NCBI RefSeq assembly: GCF_021531815.1
Contig: NZ_JADYUM010000011.1
Location: 1 to 64,000 of the forward strand
DNA from: Pseudoflavonifractor phocaeensis
GTDB taxonomy: Bacteria; Bacillota; Clostridia; Oscillospirales; Oscillospiraceae
Direction: 5' to 3'
Length of the DNA: 64,000 nucleotides
Position 1 is the stretch's first letter. Every line of letters starts with the position of its first letter. Positions 8,093 through 16,871 of this stretch are shown here, one piece after another. Under the pieces are notes generated by a model. It was not told where the DNA came from. It ran no database searches and saw only the letters and a list, made by a program, of their open reading frames with translations. The translations under genes were made by a program, and so were the position numbers.

Positions 8093-8908
8093 TTACTTCT
8101 TGCCTTCCTGCTCAGCCTTCCAGGCCATGGCAGCCTTCAGACCCTGCTCGTTGACGATCTTGTTGAACTCAGCCTGCTCCTGGACCTGGTTGATGCGGCA
8201 CAGGTTGAACATCTCGGCGGCGAACTTCTGAGCCTGGTGCATGCCCATGATCTCATAGCTCTGGTTGATCTCATACTTCAGGATGCGCATGGCCTCGGCG
8301 GGCATGTCGGCCAGACGGTTGGCGATCTCCATGGTCTTGGCCTCCAGCTGGTCGGCGGGCACCACGAAGTTGACCACGCCGGCCTCCTTCATATCCTGAG
8401 CGGACCAGAAGTCGCCCAGGAACAGGAACTGCTTGACCCGGTTCATGGACATTTTCCAAGGCTCGGGCAGCACATCGCTGGCGTAGGAGTACTTCAGCTC
8501 GGGCTCGCTGAACTGGGCGTTATCTGCCGCCACCACCAAATCGCTCATAAATGCGAACCAAACACCGCCGCCGATGCAGTAACCCTGAACGGAAGCGATG
8601 ACCGGCTTCTTGGCCTCCCATATCGTGCGCAGGGTATTCAATTCCATCAGGCTGTTCTCCCGGCGGGCGGGGACCTCAACGATCGGAGAACCGATGCTCT
8701 CTTTCAAATCGAATCCGGCAGTGAAAGCTTTCTCGCCGGCGGCACAGAGGACGATCACGTTGGTATCGGGATCTGCGTCAGCACGGCGGATAAAATCGCC
8801 GAAGTTCTCCATCAGTACGCTGTTTAGCGCATTACGAACCTTGGGGCGGTTCAGGATGACCTTGCTGATTTTGCCGACTTTTTCGTACAACAGCACTTCT
8901 TCACTCAT
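8093..8908 (-). CDS. Crotonase-family (enoyl-CoA hydratase/isomerase) enzyme with altered active site
   Basis: 271 aa with the crotonase fold. CoA and oxyanion-hole motifs are present: AFTAGFD (61-67) and GYCIGGG (109-115). Aligned by hand to rat enoyl-CoA hydratase, the second catalytic acid (Glu164) is kept as E137 in SEPEL, but the Glu144 position is W117 in GGGVWF. The residues after it (SYASDVLPEPW) also depart from the usual GTIPGAGG loop. So plain hydration of crotonyl-CoA is doubtful, and isomerase, dehydratase or hydrolase chemistry on an unusual acyl-CoA is possible. The ATG at 8908 follows GAAAGGGAG; it is the fourth gene of the operon. Confidence 0.82.
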   Translation of the reverse strand: MSEEVLLYEKVGKISKVILNRPKVRNALNSVLMENFGDFIRRADADPDTNVIVLCAAGEKAFTAGFDLKESIGSPIVEVPARRENSLMELNTLRTIWEAKKPVIASVQGYCIGGGVWFAFMSDLVVAADNAQFSEPELKYSYASDVLPEPWKMSMNRVKQFLFLGDFWSAQDMKEAGVVNFVVPADQLEAKTMEIANRLADMPAEAMRILKYEINQSYEIMGMHQAQKFAAEMFNLCRINQVQEQAEFNKIVNEQGLKAAMAWKAEQEGKK

Positions 8909-8992
8909 GATAATAGCTCCCTTTCGTCTCATTAAAATATTAGGTAAAGATGATATATGGTTCCTCAAATGGCAGAAGTGTACCCCCTGCCA

Positions 8993-9547
8993 TTAGTCAG
9001 CAAATTCGGGGGCAGTGTAGGAGGAACCCGGGCGCAGCACCCGCTCCCAACTGCCGATATGGACCCGTTCCGCTTTGAAACGGTCTTTGACCGGCCTCTC
9101 ATAGGCCGGATACCCCACCGGGACCACCGCCAACACTTCCACATAGTCGGGGAAGCGGTACAGTTCCCGCAGGGCCGCGATTTTTTCCTCGTCCGGATAG
9201 ATCCCGCACCATACGGCGCCCAGCCCCTGGTGTTTCGCTTCGATGAGCAGGTTTTCCGTGGCGGCGGAACAGTCCTGGGGCCAAAAATCAAACCGGTATT
9301 TCTTCTGCGTCGTGTCGGCGCAGACCAAGATGGCACACTTTGCCTGTTTCAGCATTTCCACATGGGGTGAGATCTCCATGATGGGTAAAAAGTCTTCCGG
9401 CCGCTCCAGCACGATGAAGTGCCAGGGCCGTTCGTTCCCGGAGGAGGGGGCGCACATGGCCGCCCGGAGCAGCGCCTCTATTTTTCCCCGCTCCACCGGC
9501 TGTTGGGTATACTGGCGCACACTGGTGCGCTCAAAGATTTCTTTCAT
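8993..9547 (-). CDS. Nitroreductase-family FMN oxidoreductase
   Basis: 184 aa. The family N-terminus RTSVRQYTQQPV, the SSGNERPWHF phosphate/FMN segment and the GLGAVWCGIYPDEE stretch are all clear. The family reduces quinones, nitro groups or enone-like substrates with NAD(P)H, and some members catalyse ring or side-chain redox steps. The gene sits between the symporter and the crotonase, so it probably acts on a pathway intermediate. The tail contains many aromatic and charged residues but no extra domain. The start is ATG at 9547 after AAAGGAGG. Confidence 0.85.
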   Translation of the reverse strand: MKEIFERTSVRQYTQQPVERGKIEALLRAAMCAPSSGNERPWHFIVLERPEDFLPIMEISPHVEMLKQAKCAILVCADTTQKKYRFDFWPQDCSAATENLLIEAKHQGLGAVWCGIYPDEEKIAALRELYRFPDYVEVLAVVPVGYPAYERPVKDRFKAERVHIGSWERVLRPGSSYTAPEFAD

Positions 9548-9569
9548 AAATCCTCCTTTTCTGTGCCGT

Positions 9570-9608
9570 TCCGCAGCCCGCGGCGGCTGGGCCGCCGCGG
9601 GCTGCCGG
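9570..9608 (-). other. Strong GC-rich hairpin inside the catabolic operon
   Basis: GCAGCCCGCGGCGGC pairs perfectly with GCCGCCGCGGGCTGC across 3 nt, 23 bases before the nitroreductase Shine-Dalgarno. There is no T run, so it is more likely an mRNA stability or processing stem that adjusts gene expression levels than a terminator. Confidence 0.6.
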
Positions 9609-9646
9609 AAAATACATACGAATTGGAACGGCAAAAAGGACGCTGG

Positions 9647-11029
9647 TTACTTGGCGGCTTCCGCGTTTTTCGGCTGGGTGCACAAGCTCACCACGACAAA
9701 TGCAATCGCGGAGGGAAGAATGGGGAAAATGGAGGCATAGGGGAATGCGATGCCGCAGAACTTGTTCAGGAACACAAAGAAGATGCCGGTCACCGAAGCT
9801 GCCACCGCGCCGGGCTTGGTAGCGCCCTTCCAGAAAATGCCGCCGACGAACATGACCAGGGTACCGGCGCACATAAAGGTATAGGCATAGGACAGCATTT
9901 TAATGATGGAGGTGGTGCCGAGAGCCACATACAGGGTGATCAAACCGGCGGCAAAGGTAATGACTTTCGCCAGGCGGTCCAGCTTTTTCTCGTTGGGGTT
10001 TTTGTTGATGAACTGCAAATAGATGTCTTTGGTGATGGAAGCGGTCACATAGATCAGCTGAGAGTCCACGGTGGACATGATAGCGGCCATCAAAGCGGCA
10101 ATCATCAGCGCGCCGACAAAGGGCGGGAAGACTTCCAGCATAACCTTGAAGATGATGCTGCCGGCGGCGGCGTCGGGGAACAAAGCGCGGCCGTACATGC
10201 CGATCAGCACGGGCAGGAACACATAGGGCAGCAGAAGGACACCGCCCCAGAACGCGGAGCGAACAGCGGTCTTTTCATCTTTGGCGGAGACGTTGCGCTG
10301 GAACGAGGCCGCGGAGATCAGGCCGAACAGCATGGTGGGGATCGCGTTCATAATGATAACTTCAAAATCCATGTTAAAGAGGTTCCAGCTGCCGGCGGGC
10401 AACGCGGCGTGGATCACGTCAAAGGCGCCGTTGCCCAGCATATAGGCGATGGAGATCAGCGTGCAGGCAACAATGACGGCGACCTGGATCACGTCGGTCA
10501 TCATAACGCCCCATTGGCCGGACATGGAGGCGTAGATGAACACCGCAAGGCCCACAAGGCAGACACCGAGGATGGGATTCAGCCCCAGGTAAGAGAACAG
10601 GTTCTTGCCGGCGGTGATCTGGCCGGCCATAATGCTGATGGCGGCGCCGCAGTTGATCACGGCGAAGATCGTACCGGTGATGTGGCCGCCGTATCGCTTG
10701 TCCAGACATTCAGACAGGGTCAGGCTGTCGGTGCGGTACAGTTTCTTGGCGATGACCATGGCAAAGACGAGATAACTCAGACAGGCTCCGACTCCGTACC
10801 ATACGCCGGCCAGTCCGTAATTGGCACCGTTTTCAGCTCCGCCGACCACCACTCCGTTGCCGATATGAGAACCCATGTAAGAACCGCAAACCATCAGAAA
10901 GCTGCCCTTTTTTGCGGCGGTGACGAACTCTTCGAAATTTTTTGATGTATTGCGACCTATGTAGCCGATTCCCATCATCGCGACCATGTAGACAATCAGA
11001 ACGATGACGCTGAGTGTTAACGTATTCAT
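9647..11029 (-). CDS. Sodium:solute symporter (SSS family)
   Basis: 460 aa with about 13 hydrophobic segments and the SSS pattern of small-residue helices (GGAENGANYGLAGVWYG, then GQITAGKNLF). There is a sodium-site-like stretch in helix 8 (LMAAIMSTVDSQLIYVTASITKDIY), which contains the STVDS motif usual for the family. Family members import organic acids, sugars, proline, pantothenate and similar solutes with Na+. Its place directly after the enolase-superfamily gene makes it the likely importer of the operon's substrate. The start is ATG at 11029 after GAGGAGG. Confidence 0.9.
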   Translation of the reverse strand: MNTLTLSVIVLIVYMVAMMGIGYIGRNTSKNFEEFVTAAKKGSFLMVCGSYMGSHIGNGVVVGGAENGANYGLAGVWYGVGACLSYLVFAMVIAKKLYRTDSLTLSECLDKRYGGHITGTIFAVINCGAAISIMAGQITAGKNLFSYLGLNPILGVCLVGLAVFIYASMSGQWGVMMTDVIQVAVIVACTLISIAYMLGNGAFDVIHAALPAGSWNLFNMDFEVIIMNAIPTMLFGLISAASFQRNVSAKDEKTAVRSAFWGGVLLLPYVFLPVLIGMYGRALFPDAAAGSIIFKVMLEVFPPFVGALMIAALMAAIMSTVDSQLIYVTASITKDIYLQFINKNPNEKKLDRLAKVITFAAGLITLYVALGTTSIIKMLSYAYTFMCAGTLVMFVGGIFWKGATKPGAVAASVTGIFFVFLNKFCGIAFPYASIFPILPSAIAFVVVSLCTQPKNAEAAK

Positions 11030-11119
11030 AATTTACCTCCTCAGTTTTCCCATTGTTTTTTTGCTCTCTCCGTGTGTTATCTATCTAAAAACCGCTTGCG
11101 CGGATAGCACACCTCCTTC

Positions 11120-12274
11120 TTATCCCTTCAGAATGCTGTACTTCTTCACCAGGTCCTCGTCGATGTCGATTCCGAAGCCCGGTCCCTGCGGCATGGGGAT
11201 GCAGCCGTCGGCCTTGTCCACCAGGAAGTTCTCCTTCAGCACGCCCTGGAAAGCCTGGGGCGTCAGCGTGGGAGGATCGCAGGGATATTCCAGCCAGGTG
11301 AAGTTGGGATAGGAAGCCACCAGATGCATGCTCTGGAGCACTCCCATACCAGGGATGTAGGCGTGGGGATTGACGATCTTGCCGTAACTGTCCGCCAACG
11401 CCGCGATCTTGCGGATATAGCTGATGCCGGTACTCATGGTGCAGTTGGGCTGCAGAATATCATAGCACCCCTTATCCAGCATGATCTTGAAATCAGGGAT
11501 CCCGATGTTGATCTCGCCGCCGGCAATGGGGATCTCCACCTCGTCGTTGAGCCGGGCCAGACCGTCGAAGTCATAGCGCCAGAGGGGCTCTTCCAGCCAG
11601 GTACAGCCCAGCCGCTCCATCTCCCGGGCGGTATCCCGTGCCCGGCTGTAGCTCCACACCGGCGGGAAGCCGTTGTTGTTGCGCTCGCAGGCGGTGCCCT
11701 GGTTGGCGTCCACCATGATCTCCAGCTTGTCGCCGATGGCCTCCCGCACATTTTCGATGATGGCGATGTCGTCCTTCATCTTCTCGCTGGAGAAGCGCAG
11801 CTTTACCGCCTTGAAGCCCATTTCCACCAGGCGATGGGCGTCTTCCTTCCGCTGCTCCTTGGAGCGGATCTCGCCCCAGGCGGCATATACCGGGATACGG
11901 TCACGGGCCGCGCCCAGCAGCTTGTACACCGGTAGGCCGGCCGCCTTGCCGATGATATCCCAGCAGGCGTTCTCAATGACCCAGGGGCGGGTGGCGATCC
12001 GGGCCACATTCCGCAGCTTCAGCATCAATTTCTCAATATCAAAAGGAGAATCGCCCACCACAAAGGTCTTGGCGTACTCCATGGTTTCGCACACAATACG
12101 CAGGATCCCGTGAGGCGCCTCCATACAGGAGTAACCTGTAATGCCCTCATCCGTATGGACCCTGACCACAAAGATGACCTGTCCCTTCTCCGTCTTGCCG
12201 GGATACCACGTGGGGTGGAATTCCTGCGGGAAGGGGACTTCTACACAATCATAGGTAATGTCAGTGATTTTCAT
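11120..12274 (-). CDS. Enolase-superfamily enzyme, mandelate racemase subgroup
   Basis: 384 aa, with an N-terminal capping domain (1 to about 120) and the modified TIM barrel. Catalytic positions visible: K158-L-R160 on the second barrel strand, metal ligands D189 (MVDAN), E228/E229 (WLEEP) and E254 (AGGE), and a D272/H304 pair (YDILQPN and NPHAY) like the Asp-His dyad of the mandelate racemase subgroup. Members abstract an alpha proton from a carboxylate to racemise, isomerise or dehydrate hydroxy acids. The insertion TACERNNNGFPPVWSY after the Asp ligand would line the active site. It is first gene of the operon, divergent from LysR. The substrate is unknown; a sugar acid or 2-hydroxy acid is the usual case. 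Confidence 0.85.
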   Translation of the reverse strand: MKITDITYDCVEVPFPQEFHPTWYPGKTEKGQVIFVVRVHTDEGITGYSCMEAPHGILRIVCETMEYAKTFVVGDSPFDIEKLMLKLRNVARIATRPWVIENACWDIIGKAAGLPVYKLLGAARDRIPVYAAWGEIRSKEQRKEDAHRLVEMGFKAVKLRFSSEKMKDDIAIIENVREAIGDKLEIMVDANQGTACERNNNGFPPVWSYSRARDTAREMERLGCTWLEEPLWRYDFDGLARLNDEVEIPIAGGEINIGIPDFKIMLDKGCYDILQPNCTMSTGISYIRKIAALADSYGKIVNPHAYIPGMGVLQSMHLVASYPNFTWLEYPCDPPTLTPQAFQGVLKENFLVDKADGCIPMPQGPGFGIDIDEDLVKKYSILKG

Positions 12275-12323
12275 TGCGCTTCCTCCTAAAAACAGTTTGT
12301 CCGGATGATCGGAACTTGCTGAT

Positions 12324-12394
12324 ATTGTAGCAAAAGAGTTTTTCGATGAAAAACACTTCTTTCTTTGTACTGTTACAATTTTTTGTTGTATAAT
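12324..12394. promoter_or_regulatory. LysR-regulon element copy 2 with divergent promoters
   Basis: For the LysR gene: TTGTAC (12365-12370), 18 bases, TATAAT (12389-12394), with the inverted repeat TACAA-N7-TTGTA (12374-12390) between them, which suits autorepression. For the minus-strand operon: a TACAAT -10 at 12329-12324 with TTTTCA 17 bases upstream. The element is repeated at 6583-6652. Confidence 0.7.
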
Positions 12395-12427
12395 GTACAA
12401 CGTAAATCTACAGAGGAGGTCCTCAAA

Positions 12428-13312
12428 ATGACGATCCGGCAGTTGACTTACTTTGTCACGATCTACAAGAACGGCAACTTGCTGAAGGCCGCGGAGGAAC
12501 TGTATATTTCCCAGCAGGCGCTGAGCCGCGCCCTGAGCCTGTTGGAAACGGAATTGGGGGTTCCTTTATTCACCCGGAGCCACAAGGGGGTCGCCCCTAC
12601 CCCGGCGGGGACGGAGCTGTTCCGCAGCGCCCAGCCAGTACTGCAGGCCATGGCCGCCTTGGAATCCCATATGAACGAATTTATCCAGCTGGGGAACGGG
12701 CAGCTCCGCATCGGTCTGGCCGCCGCCACCCGCTATCTGACCAGCAGGAGCATCTGGCAGAATTTTCAGAAGAAATATCCCCAGATCACCCTTCAGGTCA
12801 AGGAATACCCCTCTCTGGAAGGGCTGAGGCTGCTGGAAAACGATCAGCTGGATGTGCTGACCTTCTCCGACTACGACGCCGGGGAGGAATACAACCAGTA
12901 TCCGCTGAAAAGTTGGGACCGGGTCCTTCTGGTCCCCCGGACACACCCGCTTTATGAAAAAGATTACGCGGAACCCGGCGACCTGGCCGGGGAACACATC
13001 GCCTTCTGCGCAAATCCCATGATCTACCGCCAGATCCAGGACTTTATCCGGGAAAACAACTTCCCGCCCACTGACATCACCCTGGTCAGCGACACGCTGT
13101 ACATGTACGAGACCTGCCACTCCGACCAGTGCCTGGGGATCGCGATCCAGGGGTGTTTCTCCGACGTCTTCCTGCCCCAGTTTCCCGATCTGAAGGCGCT
13201 TCCCTTCCGGGAGCCCTTCTTCCCATACACAGTTACGGCCATTTCCAAAAAGGGCCATCCCATGGCTCCCGTGATCGCCGATCTGGCGGACTACTTGTCC
13301 CAGCAGCTGTAA
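12428..13312 (+). CDS. LysR-family transcriptional regulator of the catabolic cluster
   Basis: 294 aa with an N-terminal winged helix-turn-helix (residues 1-60, with AAEELYISQQALSRALSLLE as the recognition region) and a periplasmic-binding-like effector domain from about 90. It is transcribed away from the enolase-superfamily gene with a shared promoter region, the standard LysR arrangement. Its probable targets are that operon, itself, and the EamA gene, all of which share the same element. The effector is presumably the pathway's substrate or an intermediate. The start is ATG at 12428 after GAGGAGG. Confidence 0.92.
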   Translation: MTIRQLTYFVTIYKNGNLLKAAEELYISQQALSRALSLLETELGVPLFTRSHKGVAPTPAGTELFRSAQPVLQAMAALESHMNEFIQLGNGQLRIGLAAATRYLTSRSIWQNFQKKYPQITLQVKEYPSLEGLRLLENDQLDVLTFSDYDAGEEYNQYPLKSWDRVLLVPRTHPLYEKDYAEPGDLAGEHIAFCANPMIYRQIQDFIRENNFPPTDITLVSDTLYMYETCHSDQCLGIAIQGCFSDVFLPQFPDLKALPFREPFFPYTVTAISKKGHPMAPVIADLADYLSQQL

Positions 13313-13576
13313 AAGGACGTTTTCCCGCGCTAGCAATTTAGCGCGTTGGCGATGAGGAATAGAATACTACTTTCCATCTGTTGGAACTGACCAGCCCTCA
13401 CAGTGCACCAAGCCCAAGAACTTGTCAAAGGGAAGAGGGGGGAGAAGGGAACCTTCGACAGGCGGAGCGGAAACTTGCTTAGACGGAGAGAGGTGAGACC
13501 GCTCCGCCGCTCTTTTGTCTTACTCGGATACACTGTGAGGATTGGCCAGCCAAGAGAAAGAGAAGAGAACTGTAAA
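13313..13576. other. Intergenic stretch with a 10-bp stem hairpin, between lysR and etfA
   Basis: No gene seen. 13461-13470 (GGCGGAGCGG) pairs perfectly with 13499-13508 across a 28-nt loop, followed on the plus strand by CTCTTTTGTC. This is a possible late terminator for the LysR gene or a structured element. GCGCTAGCAATTTAGCGC at 13328-13345 is a second small hairpin. Confidence 0.4.
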
Positions 13577-14581
13577 TTAAACTGCCTGCTTCGCCCGGTA
13601 GGCCTTGATGGCCTCGGTCAGCTTGGGCACGATCACGCTCAGGTCGCCCACAACGCCCAGGTCGGCCAGCTTCATCATGGGAGCGCCTTCGTCCAGGTTG
13701 ATGGCGACAATATACTCAGAGCCTTCCATACCGGCCTGATGCTGAATGGCGCCGGAGATGCCGCAGGCAATATACAGGTTGGGGCGGACGGTCTTGCCGG
13801 TCTGGCCCACCTGCCGGTCCTTTTCGATCCAGCCGCTGTCCACCGCCACACGGGAAGCGGACACCTCGCCGCCCAGAACGTCGGCCAGCTCCCGCAGGGG
13901 CTGATAGCCCTCGGGCCCGCCTACGCCGCGGCCGCCGGAGACCAGGATCTTGGCCTCGGTGATATCCACGCTCTTTTTCTCGTTCCGGTTGATCTCCAGG
14001 ATCTCCACGTTCATGTCGCTCATGGACAGTCCGGCGTCCACCAGCTCCACCTCGCCGGTCCGGCTCTCGTCCTTCTCAGGCAGAGGCATGACGCCGGGGC
14101 GGACGGTGGCCATCTGGGGACGGTAGTCCTTGCAGACGATGGTGGCCATGATGTTGCCGCCGAAGGCGGGACGGGTCATCAGCAGAAGCTTGGACTCCTC
14201 CTCAATGGCCAGGCTGGTGCAGTCGGCAGTCAGACCGGTGTGGACGCGGCCGGCGACCCGGGGGGCCAGGTCACGTCCAATGCTGGTGGCGCCGAAGAGC
14301 ACGATGTCGGGATCATAGGTATGGATCACATGGGTCATGGCCTTGGCATAGGGCTCGGTGGTATAGTGCTCCAGCACCGGGTGGTCCACCACCAGCACCT
14401 TGTCCGCGCCATAGTGGCACAGCATGTCGCTCAGTCCGGCCACGCCGCTGCCCATCAGGACGGCAACCACCTGCTCATTCAGTTCAGCGGCCAGTCTGCG
14501 GGCCTCGCCCAGCAACTCGATGCTCACCTTCTGGACCATCCCGGCGCGCTGTTCAATCGCTACGAAAATATCCTTGCTCAT
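13577..14581 (-). CDS. etfA: Electron transfer flavoprotein, alpha subunit
   Basis: 334 aa. The N-terminal domain shares the ETF fold, and the C-terminal FAD domain (about 205-325) has the diagnostic VSGGRGVGG, GEVSASRVAVDSGW and QVGQTGKTVRPNLYIACG blocks. With EtfB it accepts electrons from, or donates them to, an acyl-CoA dehydrogenase. The gene order acyl-CoA dehydrogenase-etfB-etfA is that of clostridial bifurcating complexes, where the reaction couples enoyl-CoA reduction to ferredoxin reduction by NADH. Bifurcation itself is an inference. It lies ten bases from etfB. Confidence 0.95.
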   Translation of the reverse strand: MSKDIFVAIEQRAGMVQKVSIELLGEARRLAAELNEQVVAVLMGSGVAGLSDMLCHYGADKVLVVDHPVLEHYTTEPYAKAMTHVIHTYDPDIVLFGATSIGRDLAPRVAGRVHTGLTADCTSLAIEEESKLLLMTRPAFGGNIMATIVCKDYRPQMATVRPGVMPLPEKDESRTGEVELVDAGLSMSDMNVEILEINRNEKKSVDITEAKILVSGGRGVGGPEGYQPLRELADVLGGEVSASRVAVDSGWIEKDRQVGQTGKTVRPNLYIACGISGAIQHQAGMEGSEYIVAINLDEGAPMMKLADLGVVGDLSVIVPKLTEAIKAYRAKQAV

Positions 14582-14591
14582 AGCTGCCTCC

Positions 14592-15380
14592 TCAAATAAT
14601 ATGGCGCTCGATCAGCTTCGCCATAATCGCGTCCACTGCCTCATCCGCAGACAGGCCGCTCAGCACGGTGCCGCTGGTCTTCGCCTGCTTGGTAAAGGAC
14701 TGGCGGACATTGGTGGGAGAACCTGCCAGGCCGATCCACGCGGGATTCAGATCGTCCTTCAGATCGTCAAAGCCCAGGATCTTGACTTCCTTGTTGTAGG
14801 CGTCCACGATGCCGCCCACGCTCATATACCGGGGCTCCGCCAGCTCGCTCAGGGCGGTGATCAGGCAGGGGGTCTTGACCTTCAGCAGGTGGTACTGGTC
14901 CTCAAACTGCCGTTTGACCACCAGGCTGTCTCCCTGGACCTCCACGCCCTCGGCATAGCTGACCTGGGGGATCCCCAGCTGCTCGGCGATCTGGGGGCCC
15001 ACCTGGGCGGTATCGCCGTCGATGGCCTGCCGTCCGGTGATGACCAGATCGAAGCCGATCTTCCGGAGGGTGGCGCCCAGGATGGTAGCGGTGGCGTAAG
15101 TGTCGGAGCCGCCGAACTCCCGGCCGCTGACCAGAACGGCCTCGTCACAGCCCATGGCCAGGGCTTCCCGGAGGGCCACGTCGGCCTGGGGGGGACCCAT
15201 GCAGACCACGGTGACGCTTCCGCCCACCTGCTCACGGATCCGGAGGGCAGCCTCCAGACCGGTCTTGTCGTCATGGTTGATGATGCTGGGAACACCGTCA
15301 CGGATCAGGGTATTGGTCTTGGGGTCCAGCCTCACTTCAGCGGTGTCGGGCACCTGCTTGATACAAACAACGATTTTCAT
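14592..15380 (-). CDS. etfB: Electron transfer flavoprotein, beta subunit
   Basis: 262 aa with the family start KIVVCIKQVPDT and the GRQAIDGDTAQVGPQIAE signature segment. It lacks the long C-terminal extension of FixA-like proteins and matches the length of clostridial EtfB, which holds a second FAD in bifurcating forms and AMP in others. It is the middle gene of the operon, 16 bases from the acyl-CoA dehydrogenase gene and 10 bases from etfA. Confidence 0.95.
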   Translation of the reverse strand: MKIVVCIKQVPDTAEVRLDPKTNTLIRDGVPSIINHDDKTGLEAALRIREQVGGSVTVVCMGPPQADVALREALAMGCDEAVLVSGREFGGSDTYATATILGATLRKIGFDLVITGRQAIDGDTAQVGPQIAEQLGIPQVSYAEGVEVQGDSLVVKRQFEDQYHLLKVKTPCLITALSELAEPRYMSVGGIVDAYNKEVKILGFDDLKDDLNPAWIGLAGSPTNVRQSFTKQAKTSGTVLSGLSADEAVDAIMAKLIERHII

Positions 15381-15396
15381 TTCTTCAGCGCCCTCC

Positions 15397-16539
<1,143 letters not shown>

Positions 16540-16598
16540 AACTACCTCCCAAAACAAGTATCTGCAAACTGTCACCGGAGTATCTTGTTGATGGCCTT

Positions 16599-16627
16599 AT
16601 TTTACTTGCATGCAAATTATTTGTCAA
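16599..16627 (-). promoter_or_regulatory. Promoter of the acyl-CoA dehydrogenase-etfBA operon with a palindromic operator
   Basis: TTGACA (16627-16622), 17 bases, TAAAAT (16604-16599). The spacer holds the perfect palindrome TTGCATGCAA (16606-16615), ideally placed for repression. Confidence 0.75.
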
Positions 16628-16860
16628 CACATTTTTCCGCTTTAATCGAGTGCATTGTTAATTTTGTCACATAGCACAATTTTGGCTTTGCTTTTTTTAT
16701 ATTTTGACAAAATACGCCAATTGATTCATCTTTTCATGCAAATACTCTAGTTTTTGCAACTATTTATTCATTTTAAACCAGGCGCATCTTTCCGGCTCCT
16801 CCAGCGGACGCCTTGCCAAGAGAGGAAACGGCTTGCTATAATTCACACAGTACCGACAAA
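16628..16860. other. AT-rich divergent intergenic region (acyl-CoA dehydrogenase / PLP lyase)
   Basis: No gene seen. This region carries ATGCAAAT half-sites (16735) matching one arm of the palindrome in the acyl-CoA dehydrogenase promoter, and an inverted pair TTTTGTCA / TGACAAAA. The PLP-lyase promoter is TTGCCA (16813-16818), 18 bases, TATAAT (16837-16842). Confidence 0.6.
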
Positions 16861-16871
16861 GGAGAGATGAC

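Noticed and set aside
6409-8154. A long open frame antisense to the CoA-transferase gene
   Set aside because: The CoA-transferase frame has family motifs and a good start. The antisense frame is a by-product of GC-rich third positions, with a His/Leu/Gly-rich, domain-free translation. The same reasoning rejects the long antisense frames at 28096-29943, 34085-35851, 36194-38059, 39727-42087 and 58185-60287.
13313-13576. A T-box or other amino-acid riboswitch before etfA
   Set aside because: The region lies downstream of etfA, not upstream, and no T-box sequence is seen on either strand.
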